A DNA stretch of 64,000 nt from Fibrobacter succinogenes (GTDB lineage Bacteria > Fibrobacterota > Fibrobacteria > Fibrobacterales > Fibrobacteraceae), in NCBI GenBank assembly GCA_902756345.1, contig CACVQR010000010.1, forward strand, positions 174,431-238,430, given 5' to 3'. Below, piece by piece: positions 52,954 through 62,170 of this stretch. A program made the translations under genes and the position numbers. Position 1 is the first letter of the stretch; every line of letters starts with the position of its first letter. The notes under the pieces are model-generated. The model did not search any database. It worked only from the letters and a program-made list of their open reading frames with translations, and was not told the origin of the DNA.

Positions 52954-53076
52954 CTACTCTTCCGACTTGTTTTCGAGTTTGTCGTCGGCAGAAGAATACT
53001 TAATAAGGCAATACACACCAAATGCCGAAATAACGCAAGCGGCGGCAATGGCGACATACTTGATAATCTTTCCCAT
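52954..53076 (-). CDS. 40-residue single-helix membrane peptide
   Basis: A short reading frame starting at ATG 53076, with AGGAG 8 bases upstream, and ending TAG. It begins MGKIIKYVAIAAACVISAFG, a clear hydrophobic helix, and ends in a charged Asp/Glu/Lys tail. A ribosome site, membrane segment and trailing hairpin together argue that it is real. The function is unknown; a C-tail-in-cytoplasm or exported topology cannot be told apart. Confidence 0.65.
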   Translation of the reverse strand: MGKIIKYVAIAAACVISAFGVYCLIKYSSADDKLENKSEE

Positions 53077-53158
53077 GATATTCTCCTATAAAAAGCTCTT
53101 TACCAAAAGATATACAATTTTTACTCAAGAGGCAATATGAAAATGAAAAAATTTAAGT

Positions 53159-53190
53159 AGAGATCCTTCGTTACACTCAGGATGACACGT
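53159..53190. repeat. GATCCTTCGTTACACTCAGGATGACA repeat
   Basis: In reverse this reads TGTCATCCTGAG...CGAAGGATC, the same ends as the insert inside topB. Confidence 0.75.
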
Positions 53191-53193
53191 TCA

Positions 53194-54141
53194 CTATTTC
53201 TTCTTTAGAATCATGCAGATAACGGGCAGCTTCTTGTCGACTTCGTTTTCGCTCGGGATAATTTCGCTGGAGATGACCTCGCAGTTGAATTCCTTGACAA
53301 AGAATTCGAGCTGACTGCGGTCAAAGCCAAGCCAAATGTGACCGTGCGTGGTGCGGAAAGATTCTTCCTTGTGCTGCGCCAAGTCAAGCAGGGCAAGCGT
53401 TCCACCGCGTTTGAGGATACGGACAGCCTCCTTGAGGGCAAGGCGCGGGTCTGTTGCATGATGAAGCACTTGGCTCATGAGCACGAGGTCGGCAAAGTTA
53501 TCCGGAAGGCCTGTCTTGACCATATCGGCCACCTTGGGCGACACGTTCTGGATGTTTTTCTGCTTTAAAATCTTCTGGAGTCCGCTAATCACTTTCGGGT
53601 CACAGTCAAGGGCAGTCACATGCTTGCAGCGGTTGCAAAGCATGAGCGTGAGGTCGCCGCCTTCGCCACAGCCCACATCGACTGCATTTTCGAAGGGATT
53701 CATGAGCTGGCTGAACAAGCTGATTTGCGCCTTGAGGCTACCGCCTGCCTGATCCAACTTGTGGATTTGGCCCTTGGTCTTGTCGGTGCGGTCTTCGAGC
53801 ACCTGTTCTGCTCGGCACTTGAGGATATCCTTGTCCGGCAGTTCTTCGTAGGCATCGCGAATCATCGAAAGCATGCGGGTGCTCAGGTACAGTTCTTCGC
53901 TCAGGCGGTAATAGGCCTTGATGCCGTCGCGGCGGTCCTTGAGCAAATTGCAGGCAGAAAGCTTTGCCAGGTGGCGGCTCGCGTTACTCTGGTGAATGTC
54001 AAGAATATCCTTGATTTCGTTGACGGTGAATTCCGCCTGGTCCAGAAGCAACAGGATTTTGAGGCGCATTTCGTCGGAAATGGCTCCGAAAAGGTCCATG
54101 CTGGGTACAATCGGTTCGCGAGTATTTAAAGAATCTGCCAC
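53194..54141 (-). CDS. ArsR-type regulator fused to a SAM methyltransferase
   Basis: The N-terminal winged helix (about 15-90: LFGAISDEMRLKILLLLDQAEFTVNEIKDILDIHQSNASRHLAKL) is an ArsR fold. No metal-binding Cys motif is seen in it. A class I methyltransferase follows (about 145-315), with AVDVGCGEGGDLTL, LDCDPKVI, FADLVLMSQVLHHATDP and GGTLALLDL. Such fusions occur in several phyla and may sense methylation or a SAM-related metabolite. The start is GTG 54141 with GGAG 7 bases upstream. It is divergent from the PAP2 gene, a possible target. Confidence 0.88.
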   Translation of the reverse strand: MADSLNTREPIVPSMDLFGAISDEMRLKILLLLDQAEFTVNEIKDILDIHQSNASRHLAKLSACNLLKDRRDGIKAYYRLSEELYLSTRMLSMIRDAYEELPDKDILKCRAEQVLEDRTDKTKGQIHKLDQAGGSLKAQISLFSQLMNPFENAVDVGCGEGGDLTLMLCNRCKHVTALDCDPKVISGLQKILKQKNIQNVSPKVADMVKTGLPDNFADLVLMSQVLHHATDPRLALKEAVRILKRGGTLALLDLAQHKEESFRTTHGHIWLGFDRSQLEFFVKEFNCEVISSEIIPSENEVDKKLPVICMILKKK

Positions 54142-54196
54142 AAAAGCTCCATTCGTTTACGATAAAGCAATATAATTTTTTTAGCTTAGGGGCTGT

Positions 54197-55003
54197 ATGA
54201 AATTTTTCAAAAGGTCATCGATTGTAGGTATTCTGTTCCTGATGGTTTTTGCGCAAGCTTCTGAAGTGGAACGCCCTACATACGAGCTGAACTTTGAAAC
54301 AGATCTCCCGGTCACATTGGCCGCGGGCGGCATGTTCGGGATCGGCATGTTCCTTTATTCCCGCATGGATACCCCCGAAACGCTAAAAGACAAAGACGAC
54401 CTTTTGCCCTGGGACAAGCCCCTGGCCGGTCGCTACAGCGGAACTGCCGACAAGGCAAGCGACATCGGGTCCGTTTTAGCCATTGCCCCGCTGGTGGTCG
54501 GCGGCATCGCCTGGCACGACGGAAGTTCCACCGGGAAAGAATTCGCCACCTTTACCGTGATGTTTGTGCAGGCCATTGGCATAGGAAACGGAATCAACGT
54601 GGCCATGCGCTCGGTTGAAATCTGGCCACGCCCCTACATGTATGCCGAATCGGGCGAAGGGCGTGAAAAGGCCGAAAGCGCCAAATCGGAAGCCTACGGG
54701 TCGTTCTTTTCGGGGCATGCGACCGCCGCTTTTACAGTCGCCACCTTTACCGACCAATGGTTCAGGACGGCCTACCCGAACTCCCCCTACAAAGGAATCA
54801 TGAGGGCTAGCGCCTATTCGCTCGCCACCCTCGAAAGCGTGCTCCGCATCGCTGCAGGTAAACATTACTTTACGGATGTATTGGTCGGAGCGCTTGTCGG
54901 CACCGGCGTAAGCTTCGGAATTCTGGAAATGCACAAAAATCGGGACGAAAAGTACTCATTTTGGGTAGGGCCAAATGTTGCCGGCATCACACTCCGATTT
55001 TGA
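54197..55003 (+). CDS. Exported PAP2-family phosphatase
   Basis: The signal peptide ends near FAQA. The PAP2 acid-phosphatase signature is present in modified form: RSVEIWPRP (Arg in place of the first Lys, then RP), SFFSGHA (SGH core, preceded by Phe rather than Pro) and RIAAGKHYFTD (R-x5-H-x3-D). Several hydrophobic helices surround these, and the protein ends ITLRF. A likely substrate is a lipid or polyprenyl phosphate in the envelope. It starts 55 bases from the divergent ArsR-methyltransferase gene. Confidence 0.85.
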   Translation: MKFFKRSSIVGILFLMVFAQASEVERPTYELNFETDLPVTLAAGGMFGIGMFLYSRMDTPETLKDKDDLLPWDKPLAGRYSGTADKASDIGSVLAIAPLVVGGIAWHDGSSTGKEFATFTVMFVQAIGIGNGINVAMRSVEIWPRPYMYAESGEGREKAESAKSEAYGSFFSGHATAAFTVATFTDQWFRTAYPNSPYKGIMRASAYSLATLESVLRIAAGKHYFTDVLVGALVGTGVSFGILEMHKNRDEKYSFWVGPNVAGITLRF

Positions 55004-55086
55004 AATAAATTTGTAAGAATCTTTTCCAAAAACTCCTGTATATATTCAAAAGTGTAGGCGCAACAAATTGCCTCAGGAGTATGGAA

Positions 55087-55785
55087 ATGTTTGGAATCAA
55101 GTTCAATCGTCTGGTCGCTGCAACTGCAGTTCTCGCCCTTTGCTGCGGCGCAAGCTTTGCTGCCGGTCCCAAGAAGATGGGCATGCACAAGATGACGAAG
55201 GTGTCTGTCAAGAAGACGAACCTGGTCCACAAAGACAAGGCCGCCAAGCTTGAACAGCCCGAGCAGAATTTGAGCGAAGAAGAACTTTTTGCGCTTGCCC
55301 TTGAAAGCAAGAACATTTCCAAGGACGGCAACATGCTCACCGACACCCGCGACGGCAAGACCTACAAAGTTGAAATTCGTGGCGACAAGGCATGGATGAA
55401 GAGCAATCTCTCTTACAGCCTTTCTACCCCCAAGCAGTGCCTGCTCGAAGACGAAGGCAACTGCAAGAAATTCGGACGTTTCTACAGCCATAAGGAAGCC
55501 TCCAAGGCATGCCCCAACGGCTGGCACCTCCCCAACGACGGCGAATGGCGCGACTACCAGAAAGATCAGTCCAAGCTTGACTGGAACAACCTGGGCAAGG
55601 GCGGCTGCAAGGACTGGGACGGCTACTGCGAAGGCGATAACACCGGTCACTACTGGTCTGCCTCCAAGGTGAAAAAGAACACCGCCCGTTCCTGGGAATT
55701 CCGCAGCATGGCCCACAGCATCAACCGCACCGACGAAAGCCTCTCTAAAGGTCTCTACGTGCGCTGCGTGGCCGACCTCCGATAA
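55087..55785 (+). CDS. Secreted single-domain FISUMP protein
   Basis: The signal peptide ends at ASFA. A basic, Lys-rich segment (about 27-60) precedes one FISUMP domain: MLTDTRDGKTYKVEIRGDKAWMKSNLSY, KFGRFYSHKEASKACPNGWHLPNDGEWRDYQ, and closing YVRCVADL. It is compact compared with the lipoprotein at 48413. I choose ATG 55087, as CAGGAG is 7-8 bases away; the ATG at 55081 is one base after that site. Function is unknown, and the domain is a Fibrobacter hallmark. Confidence 0.9.
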   Translation: MFGIKFNRLVAATAVLALCCGASFAAGPKKMGMHKMTKVSVKKTNLVHKDKAAKLEQPEQNLSEEELFALALESKNISKDGNMLTDTRDGKTYKVEIRGDKAWMKSNLSYSLSTPKQCLLEDEGNCKKFGRFYSHKEASKACPNGWHLPNDGEWRDYQKDQSKLDWNNLGKGGCKDWDGYCEGDNTGHYWSASKVKKNTARSWEFRSMAHSINRTDESLSKGLYVRCVADLR

Positions 55786-55807
55786 GAATTTACCCGTATA
55801 AAAATCA

Positions 55808-55833
55808 AGGCTCCCGCAAGGGAGCCTTTTTTA
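55808..55833 (+). terminator. Terminator of the FISUMP gene
   Basis: AAGGCTCCC and GGGAGCCTT pair around GCAA and run into T6. Confidence 0.9.
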
Positions 55834-55877
55834 ATGCGATGTGTCGCACCAAGTGCGCCAATCAACTGTTTCGCTTT

Positions 55878-56831
55878 TTACTTCATGCCGCCAATCATCA
55901 AATTCACGATTCCGCGTGCGAATTCCTTCGGCTGGATTGACTTGGTGGTCGGAATTCCCTTTTCTTTCTTGAGGTCGAGAATCAGGTAGTCAAGGCAGTA
56001 TTCTTCGTCATTGCCGCTGTAAGTGACATCAAAGAAGAAATCGTTGAAATCAAACGTTTCCTTGCTCTTGCTGTCCTTGTAGTCGGCATAGGCGGCTTCG
56101 CAATCCTGTTGCTCAAAAGCGTAACGCAGGTGGAAGTCCACATTGCAGGAGCGCTTGTCGTAAGAAATAACGATCCTGCCTTTAGACTCCTTGAAGTCCT
56201 GGACACGAATCTTTACGAGACCGTCGTACAGGGAAAGTTCATCGCAGTCGATAGCGCGAATGTCGGCCAGCATCTGCTTATCATCCACCGGGCCTTCCTT
56301 TGTCTGGAAACGACCGTAGAATTCCTTGAGCTTGGCGTCGATATTTTCGATCGCGTTGACTTCTTTGTTGAATACGGAATAGTAATCCTTCATGAAACAG
56401 TTGCCGTCGTAACGAATCACATGGTTCATCACGTTCTTGTTGGTCAAGCGGTAACCGCCCTGAATCTTTTTGGAGGTATTATCTTCGTCGCCCCAGAAAG
56501 CCCTCGGGAAAGAGCCATCGCTAAGGTTGTACTTTCCTACAACATCTTTACCCTTCAAGATGGTCACAATGCCCTTGTTTTCGTAGGCTTTGTATTTAAG
56601 GGTATCCCACATGTCCGCTTCGGCAGGTCCGACCAAGTTGCCGAGCGTGCCTTCTTTACAGACCGGTTCTATTCGCTTGAAGGTGGAATCCTTCTTGTTA
56701 TAGTCGTACTTTGCCTTGTCGAGAACCATCTCGAAGGACTTTTCCATGCTGAATGTTCCGGAAGAGGAATCGTCGCCGCAAGCAACCAGGGCAATCGCCG
56801 GCACCAGCGCCAATACAACATTCTTAATCAT
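55878..56831 (-). CDS. Lipoprotein of unknown function
   Basis: The signal peptide has lipobox IALVACGDDSSS (Cys about 18) followed by an Asp/Ser linker. The mature ~300 residues have five or more Cys and many Asp, Lys and Tyr residues. I see no recognised domain. GGAG precedes the ATG at 6-base spacing. It lies 20 bases after the end of the next upstream gene's reading frame context and may be cotranscribed from the HAD gene's opposite side only by read-through, so it is treated as a single gene. Confidence 0.78.
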   Translation of the reverse strand: MIKNVVLALVPAIALVACGDDSSSGTFSMEKSFEMVLDKAKYDYNKKDSTFKRIEPVCKEGTLGNLVGPAEADMWDTLKYKAYENKGIVTILKGKDVVGKYNLSDGSFPRAFWGDEDNTSKKIQGGYRLTNKNVMNHVIRYDGNCFMKDYYSVFNKEVNAIENIDAKLKEFYGRFQTKEGPVDDKQMLADIRAIDCDELSLYDGLVKIRVQDFKESKGRIVISYDKRSCNVDFHLRYAFEQQDCEAAYADYKDSKSKETFDFNDFFFDVTYSGNDEEYCLDYLILDLKKEKGIPTTKSIQPKEFARGIVNLMIGGMK

Positions 56832-56851
56832 ATTTTCTCCGTTTTTTAAAA

Positions 56852-57652
56852 TCAGATTTCACCCTTGAAGAATGAATCAAAATCGATATCGCTCACCATG
56901 TCGACCACGAATTCGGGCTTGATGGTCAGCTTGTCCAAATCTTGCTGTTTGGTTTCGCCACAGAGCGGGAGCACGAATCGGCAGCCGCTACGCTTGGCAA
57001 GTTCAAAGTCGGTATACAGTCGGTCGCCTACGAACAGGATTTCTTCGGGCTTGTACTTCTTTAAAAGCCCCGAGAGCATGGCGGGGTTCGGCTTGCCGAA
57101 GCTGCGTTCCGGTTCTACGCCGTAAGCGGTCTTGAGGAGTGCCATGAAGCTTCCGATATCGGGCACGGGGCCGTTTGCATCGGGGCAGACAAAGTCGGTA
57201 TGTGTGACCCAGAACGGAATCTTGCGTTGCACGCGGAACGAGAGTTCGCAAAGTTCGCGGTAGTCAAAGCTGTTATGGTAAGCGATGAGCACGAGTTCGG
57301 TGTCGGCGACATCGGGGTGCAGGTTCAGCGTGGGGTCTTGCGCGGCAAACCATTCCGTGACTTCGGGGTTTGCAAAGAAGAATACGTTCTTGATGCCTTC
57401 TTCGTGAATGGCGTCGAGCGAAAGGTACAAAGCCGAGATGATTGCATCATCGGTGAGCGGGAGGCCCATGACCTTGAGGCGGTTTTCGTAGAAGACCGGC
57501 GACTTGCTGGTATTGTTGCTCAAGTAGTAGACCGGCACTTGCTTTGCCACGCGACAGACAGTCTTTACCGCTTTGGGGTAAGGGCGGCCACTCAGGTACA
57601 AGGTACCATCGAGATCGAATACGACTGCTTTTACGGGAGCATGCTTCGGCAT
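56852..57652 (-). CDS. HAD-superfamily IIA phosphatase (NagD-like)
   Basis: Motif I is VVFDLDGTLYLSG (residues ~9-21), motif II YYLSNNTSKSP, and the C-terminal KPNPAM with ILFVGDRLYTDFELAKRSG gives motifs III and IV. The C2-type cap between them marks subfamily IIA (NagD or 4-nitrophenylphosphatase type). It is a cytoplasmic phosphatase of small sugar or nucleotide phosphates, with exact substrate unknown. TATATT begins 13 bases before the ATG and there is no Shine-Dalgarno. It ends 20 bases before the start of the lipoprotein gene that follows on the same strand, so the two are probably cotranscribed. Confidence 0.9.
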   Translation of the reverse strand: MPKHAPVKAVVFDLDGTLYLSGRPYPKAVKTVCRVAKQVPVYYLSNNTSKSPVFYENRLKVMGLPLTDDAIISALYLSLDAIHEEGIKNVFFFANPEVTEWFAAQDPTLNLHPDVADTELVLIAYHNSFDYRELCELSFRVQRKIPFWVTHTDFVCPDANGPVPDIGSFMALLKTAYGVEPERSFGKPNPAMLSGLLKKYKPEEILFVGDRLYTDFELAKRSGCRFVLPLCGETKQQDLDKLTIKPEFVVDMVSDIDFDSFFKGEI

Positions 57653-57666
57653 GTGAATGAATATAG

Positions 57667-57712
57667 TAATTAGTAGACAGTCGGAAGTAGACAGTAGGCA
57701 GTGGTTAGTGGT
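57667..57712. repeat. GTAGACAGTCGGAAGTAGACAG repeat string
   Basis: Same family as 43160-43206 and 62117-62146, in the gap between divergent genes. Confidence 0.65.
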
Positions 57713-57754
57713 TAGGAATTGATGTTTTAATCAGTCTTTTTTATCTTTTATAAT

Positions 57755-58483
57755 ATGAAGACACCTGACAGCCGCTTTTATTGCCCGCTGATTACAGCCG
57801 GCACCATTACCCTTGACGAAAACGAAAGCAGCCACGCCGTGCGCGTGTGCAGGGCGTGCGTGGGCGATGTCTTGCAGCTGTCCGATGGCGTGGGGCACTT
57901 CGCTGACGCGGTCATCGAGGTGGCCGACGCAAAAGCCTGCGTTGTTCGGGTGGATACGGTGATTGAATCGGAGAGAGCGCGGCCCAAGGTGTCGCTTGGA
58001 ATCGCATGCCTCAAGGACGACGCCTTGGAAGAAGTCGTCTTCCATGCGGCTCAGACCGAAATAGACAGGATTATCTTCTTGCGCACGGACTTTTCACAGG
58101 AGCCCAAGAACTCCGACTTAAAAAAGACTGTGCGCCGCGCGGAACTCAAGAGCCTCGTGAGCCTCAAGCAATCCAAAAAGGCCTGGATGACCGCAATCGA
58201 AGGCCCCGTCGAATTCGACAAATGGCTCGAATCCTATAAGGGCGACTTGATTCTCTGCGACATCGACGGAGATCGCCAACTGAACTTAAGTGGCGGCGGC
58301 TCGGGTGCAAATGAAGATGCAACGCCCATCACCTTACTCGTCGGCCCCGAAGGTGGATTCTCGCCACGCGAAATAGAAGCAATAAAGGCCTTCCAGAACG
58401 GGAAGGTCCACTTGCTGAACTTGGGCAATACGCGCTTGCGTGCGCGCACCGCCGCAATTATCGCACTCGGAAAAATTCTTTAG
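57755..58483 (+). CDS. rsmE: 16S rRNA (uracil(1498)-N(3))-methyltransferase
   Basis: SPOUT-class methyltransferase acting on U1498 of 16S rRNA. The N-terminal PUA-like part starts SRFYCPLITAGTITLDENESSHAVRV. The C-terminal knot carries LLVGPEGGFSPREIEAI and LNLGNTRLRARTAAIIAL, both diagnostic. The 242 aa length is normal. A short Gly/Ser insert (SGGGSGANED) precedes the SAM site. TATCTTTTATAAT lies directly upstream and there is no Shine-Dalgarno. A GCAATGACG repeat follows the stop directly. Confidence 0.95.
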   Translation: MKTPDSRFYCPLITAGTITLDENESSHAVRVCRACVGDVLQLSDGVGHFADAVIEVADAKACVVRVDTVIESERARPKVSLGIACLKDDALEEVVFHAAQTEIDRIIFLRTDFSQEPKNSDLKKTVRRAELKSLVSLKQSKKAWMTAIEGPVEFDKWLESYKGDLILCDIDGDRQLNLSGGGSGANEDATPITLLVGPEGGFSPREIEAIKAFQNGKVHLLNLGNTRLRARTAAIIALGKIL

Positions 58484-58522
58484 TAGATTGCTTCGTCCCT
58501 GCGGTCCTCGCAATGACGTGGG
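58484..58522. repeat. GATTGCTTCGTCCC...CCTCGCAATGACG repeat
   Basis: Begins right after the rsmE stop. In reverse it is CGTCATTGCGAGG...GAAGCAATC, the family also found inside murB. Confidence 0.8.
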
Positions 58523-58529
58523 TTTTCAC

Positions 58530-60827
58530 TTACCGGATTGTAACCGCTTTCGTTTGACCCGCGACCCGGATCAAGTAGCGGCCCGGCTGCATCACGCGCA
58601 ATGCGACAACAGAACCGCTTGCGAAACCACGCTGCAACAGGCGGCCCTGCATATCCATGAGTGCGTAGTCCTCGCCCGCTTGCATGCCCGAGATTTCGAC
58701 CATGCGGCCAGCGCTACGAACATTCACAAGGGACACCGCGCGGGAAACGACAAACGAAGTCTTTCCGGTGCTATCCGGGACGGTCTTGCTATAGACCGGA
58801 TAAAGGTCCGTTCCCACATTCTGTCCCCATACATCGCCATTGATGCCGTCTGCGTTGTAGTAATGAAGCTGTACGGCCACAGTCCCATCCGAGAAACTTT
58901 CGGCACCTAGCGTTTTATCAGAGAACGCATTGACGTATTCTACAGAAGAACCGTCATCGACTTGACCAATTAACGGTAAAACTTCTCGTGACATTTTCTT
59001 GGCACCGAAATCGAGTCCATACGAATTGATAACATGGCCCTTGGAGTTATATCCGACACCGGAAATCAACACACCACCGTTTCCATTTTGAAGACTGGCA
59101 ACGCTGTAGGAATTGACAATTTTAAAATTCGCATACGCATTACCGATTAAGCCTCCGCTAAAAGTACCGTCAACTCGCCCTGTCGCATAGGAGTGTTCGA
59201 TAACGAGATTTCCTCCGTTCAGTTTTCCAATAAGTCCACCCGAAGTCAGCGAACCCACGTACGATGAAGAATGGCAATTTTTTATAGACAAAGTTCCCTT
59301 ATGGTTAGCATCGACAAGCGCGACAAAGGCTCCCGCAACGTTGTCACTCATTAAATACGAATCTTCGACGCCAAGGTTTTCAATTTTTACTTCGCGAAGG
59401 CTATCGGTTCCCTTAACCGAGCCGAATAGTCCCATATGTAATTCCGCCGCAGCGGTGCCAGGAAAATCATTTTCAAAAAACAGACCCGATATCGTATGTC
59501 CTGCTCCATCGAATGATCCATTGAAATTATTTATCGGATACCAACGAATTCGGCCGAACCTATCTCCATTCAACGTATCGTTCTTGAGAATATCCTTGTT
59601 AACAACGATATCCTTTGTCAACTTACCACACACAGGAACTTTTTTATACGAATACATGTTCGCGATAACAGCGAATCCATAAAGTTCTTCTGTCGAGCCG
59701 ATTTGGTAGCAATCATCAACAAGTGCAGGAGTCTTGATAACCAGGGAATCAAAATCATACATATCTATATGATACTCTACCAACATTTTTCCACTTAATT
59801 CTAGACCGGACGCTCCAATATGTTGTCCCCATACAGAACCATCTACACCATCCTTATTGTAGCCACGCAGCAACATTGCTATCACGCCATTTTTGAGATT
59901 ATCTTCATCTGCCAAAGCCGCAAAAGAATTTGCCTCATGCTCATGATCTCCATAATAAAAGCAATTATCGACATAGGTTTCGGCCTCATTGTACTTACCT
60001 AAAATGCGAACAGGCGTTGACTCAAAGGTACCCGAAACTGCATACAAATTAATCGCGTTGACTATATTTAATTTTCCTACCGAAGAACCAACAAAACCAC
60101 CAACAACGTTACCGCGGACAGAGCCAGAATTGTAAGAATTCACAATAGAGAGACTACCGCTGTTAAAGCCCACCAAGCCTCCTGAAGCAGAATTAACCGT
60201 ATCACGCGACGATGTAGAAACATAGGCATGATTGGACGATTCGCTTATTTTAACATCACTCGCACAACCAATCAAGCCACCGGTAATTTTTTGAGAATTT
60301 ATAGTCCCAAAGTTGGAAGATCGGCTATTCAGGATTTCAGCGAATTCGGCTTTTCCGGCGATTCCACCAACGCAACCTTCACCTCCCCAAAAATACGTTT
60401 GGACCAACCGCAGGTTCTTCACGACTGCCTTTTTTTCAGGAGCATTGCTATCGCTTAGATTTCCACGAAGTTCTGCAAACAGCCCTACATTCGAAGAATC
60501 CTGCGTCTCGTTCATCAAGCCCGAAATAGTATGATTTTGTCCGTCAAACACACCGCTAAAAAGCTTGATCGGGGTCCACAAAACCGAATCCCCTTTTACG
60601 CTGAGTATACCACCTTTACCGACAAATTCATTAACGGCAATATCATTCGTGAGCTTGCCGCATTCGTCGTGAGTTTCAGACGCATTCACGATGTCTGCAA
60701 AGCCGAACAATTCGTCGGCTGTCGAAATGGCGTAACAACCGTCGGTATCAAGCGTGGGAACCGACGGCGTAACAGTCTTGGCAGCAAAAGCCATAGACGT
60801 CAAAGCGAGAAATAGGATTTTTTTCAT
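58530..60827 (-). CDS. Secreted GLUG-repeat protein with type IX sorting tail
   Basis: The signal peptide ends near SMAFA. Two long homologous halves (about 25-330 and 375-690) each contain DGCYAISTADELFGFA-like, GKLT.DI..N and FDG.NHTISGL motifs, then GLUG-type repeats (GGLVG...VNSYNSG.V.G). A parallel beta-helix or similar elongated fold is likely. The C-terminal ~65 residues (YALMDMQGRLLQRG...MQPGRYLIRV) are a type IX sorting domain. It is probably a surface adhesin. Its base composition is more A+T rich than that of purT next to it. Confidence 0.87.
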   Translation of the reverse strand: MKKILFLALTSMAFAAKTVTPSVPTLDTDGCYAISTADELFGFADIVNASETHDECGKLTNDIAVNEFVGKGGILSVKGDSVLWTPIKLFSGVFDGQNHTISGLMNETQDSSNVGLFAELRGNLSDSNAPEKKAVVKNLRLVQTYFWGGEGCVGGIAGKAEFAEILNSRSSNFGTINSQKITGGLIGCASDVKISESSNHAYVSTSSRDTVNSASGGLVGFNSGSLSIVNSYNSGSVRGNVVGGFVGSSVGKLNIVNAINLYAVSGTFESTPVRILGKYNEAETYVDNCFYYGDHEHEANSFAALADEDNLKNGVIAMLLRGYNKDGVDGSVWGQHIGASGLELSGKMLVEYHIDMYDFDSLVIKTPALVDDCYQIGSTEELYGFAVIANMYSYKKVPVCGKLTKDIVVNKDILKNDTLNGDRFGRIRWYPINNFNGSFDGAGHTISGLFFENDFPGTAAAELHMGLFGSVKGTDSLREVKIENLGVEDSYLMSDNVAGAFVALVDANHKGTLSIKNCHSSSYVGSLTSGGLIGKLNGGNLVIEHSYATGRVDGTFSGGLIGNAYANFKIVNSYSVASLQNGNGGVLISGVGYNSKGHVINSYGLDFGAKKMSREVLPLIGQVDDGSSVEYVNAFSDKTLGAESFSDGTVAVQLHYYNADGINGDVWGQNVGTDLYPVYSKTVPDSTGKTSFVVSRAVSLVNVRSAGRMVEISGMQAGEDYALMDMQGRLLQRGFASGSVVALRVMQPGRYLIRVAGQTKAVTIR

Positions 60828-60898
60828 AGAATCCTCTTCTCAATAATCACCAAACGATGTAATGGTTCGCTCGGGGTTCTCCCCTCGCAATAAAAAAA

Positions 60899-62083
60899 CT
60901 ACAGCGTCACCTTGACTTTTTCGCGCATGGCCATGACCTGGGCCTTGGCTTCTTCGACCGTATTGCGGCGGGCAAGCAGCACGCCCAGGCGGCGGTGGCC
61001 CTTGAGTTCGGGCTTGCCGAACAGGCGAAGCGCAGTGTCAGGTTCTGCAAGCACTTCTTCGAGGCCACCGAACTTCACATGGTCGGAATTGCCGTCCACG
61101 ACGATTGCCTTCGAGGCACTCGGGCCGTGGAACGCGATGTTCGGGATAGGCAGGCCCAAGATAGCGCGAGCATGCAGAGCAAATTCAGAAAGATCCTGGC
61201 TGATGAGCGTCACCATGCCAGTATCGTGCGGACGCGGAGAAACTTCGCTGAACAGGACTTCGTCCTTGCACACGAAGAGTTCCACACCGAAAATGCCACG
61301 ACCGCCGAGAGCATCGGTGACCTTCTTTGCAATCACCTTGGCCTGTTCCAGCAGTTCCGGCTTCATCGGCTGCGGCTGCCAGGATTCCTGATAGTCGCCA
61401 CCCACCTGGTGGTGGCCGATGGGTTCCAGGAAGCTCGTACCCGCCACATGGCGAACCGTAAGCAGGGTAATTTCATAATCGAACGGCACGAAGCCTTCCA
61501 CAATCACGCGGCTCGCGTGGCCCGTGCGGCCTTCGTGCTGCGAAATGTCCCAAGACTTCTGGATGTCGGCTTCGGTCTTGATGACGCTCTGGCCGTGGCC
61601 CGAAGAACTCATGACCGGCTTGATGACGCACGGAATGCCGATTTCCTTAACGGCAGCCTTGAAGTCTTCAAAATTGTCGGCGAAGCGGTACGGGCTCGTC
61701 TTGATGCCGAGTTCTTCGGCGGCAAGGCGGCGGATGCCTTCGCGGTTCATGGTAAGCTTGGTAGCCTTGGCCGTCGGAATGACATTGTAGCCTTCCTTTT
61801 CGAGTTCCACGAGCGTGTCGGTCGCAATGGCTTCGACTTCGGGAACAATGTAGTCCGGCTTTTCCAGTTCGATCACACGGCGAAGTTCGGCACCATCGAG
61901 CATGTTAATCACGTGGCTGCGGTGAGCCACCTGCATGCCGGGAGCATTGGCATAACGGTCCACGGCAATCACTTCGACGCCGAGACGCATCATCTCGATG
62001 ATAACTTCCTTGCCGAGTTCGCCAGCTCCGCAAAACAGCACCTTGGTGGCACTAGAACTTAGAGGTGTACCGATTTCTGCCAT
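60899..62083 (-). CDS. purT: Formate-dependent phosphoribosylglycinamide formyltransferase
   Basis: ATP-grasp enzyme that makes formyl-GAR from GAR, formate and ATP in purine synthesis. [16 protein letters not shown] opens the N-terminal domain. [23 protein letters not shown] (ATP-grasp phosphate loop), [24 protein letters not shown] and [15 protein letters not shown] match PurT throughout. The length of 394 aa is normal. AAGGAG lies 7 bases from the ATG. It allows purine synthesis without 10-formyl-THF at this step. No other purine gene is present. Confidence 0.96.
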   Translation of the reverse strand: MAEIGTPLSSSATKVLFCGAGELGKEVIIEMMRLGVEVIAVDRYANAPGMQVAHRSHVINMLDGAELRRVIELEKPDYIVPEVEAIATDTLVELEKEGYNVIPTAKATKLTMNREGIRRLAAEELGIKTSPYRFADNFEDFKAAVKEIGIPCVIKPVMSSSGHGQSVIKTEADIQKSWDISQHEGRTGHASRVIVEGFVPFDYEITLLTVRHVAGTSFLEPIGHHQVGGDYQESWQPQPMKPELLEQAKVIAKKVTDALGGRGIFGVELFVCKDEVLFSEVSPRPHDTGMVTLISQDLSEFALHARAILGLPIPNIAFHGPSASKAIVVDGNSDHVKFGGLEEVLAEPDTALRLFGKPELKGHRRLGVLLARRNTVEEAKAQVMAMREKVKVTL

Positions 62084-62116
62084 ATTAAACTCCTTGGTTT
62101 ACAAGGAAAATATAGA

Positions 62117-62146
62117 TATAGTAGACAGTTGGAAGTAGGAAGTTAA
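62117..62146. repeat. TAGTAGACAGTTGGAAGTAGG repeat string
   Basis: Same family as 43160-43206, in the purT upstream region next to TATATT boxes. Confidence 0.6.
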
Positions 62147-62170
62147 CAGGGAAAAAGGGATTGTTTTCAA

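Noticed and set aside
60860..60898. CGGGG/CCCCG hairpin next to a T7 run as a purT terminator
   Set aside because: On the purT strand the T run comes before the hairpin rather than after it, so it does not have terminator form.
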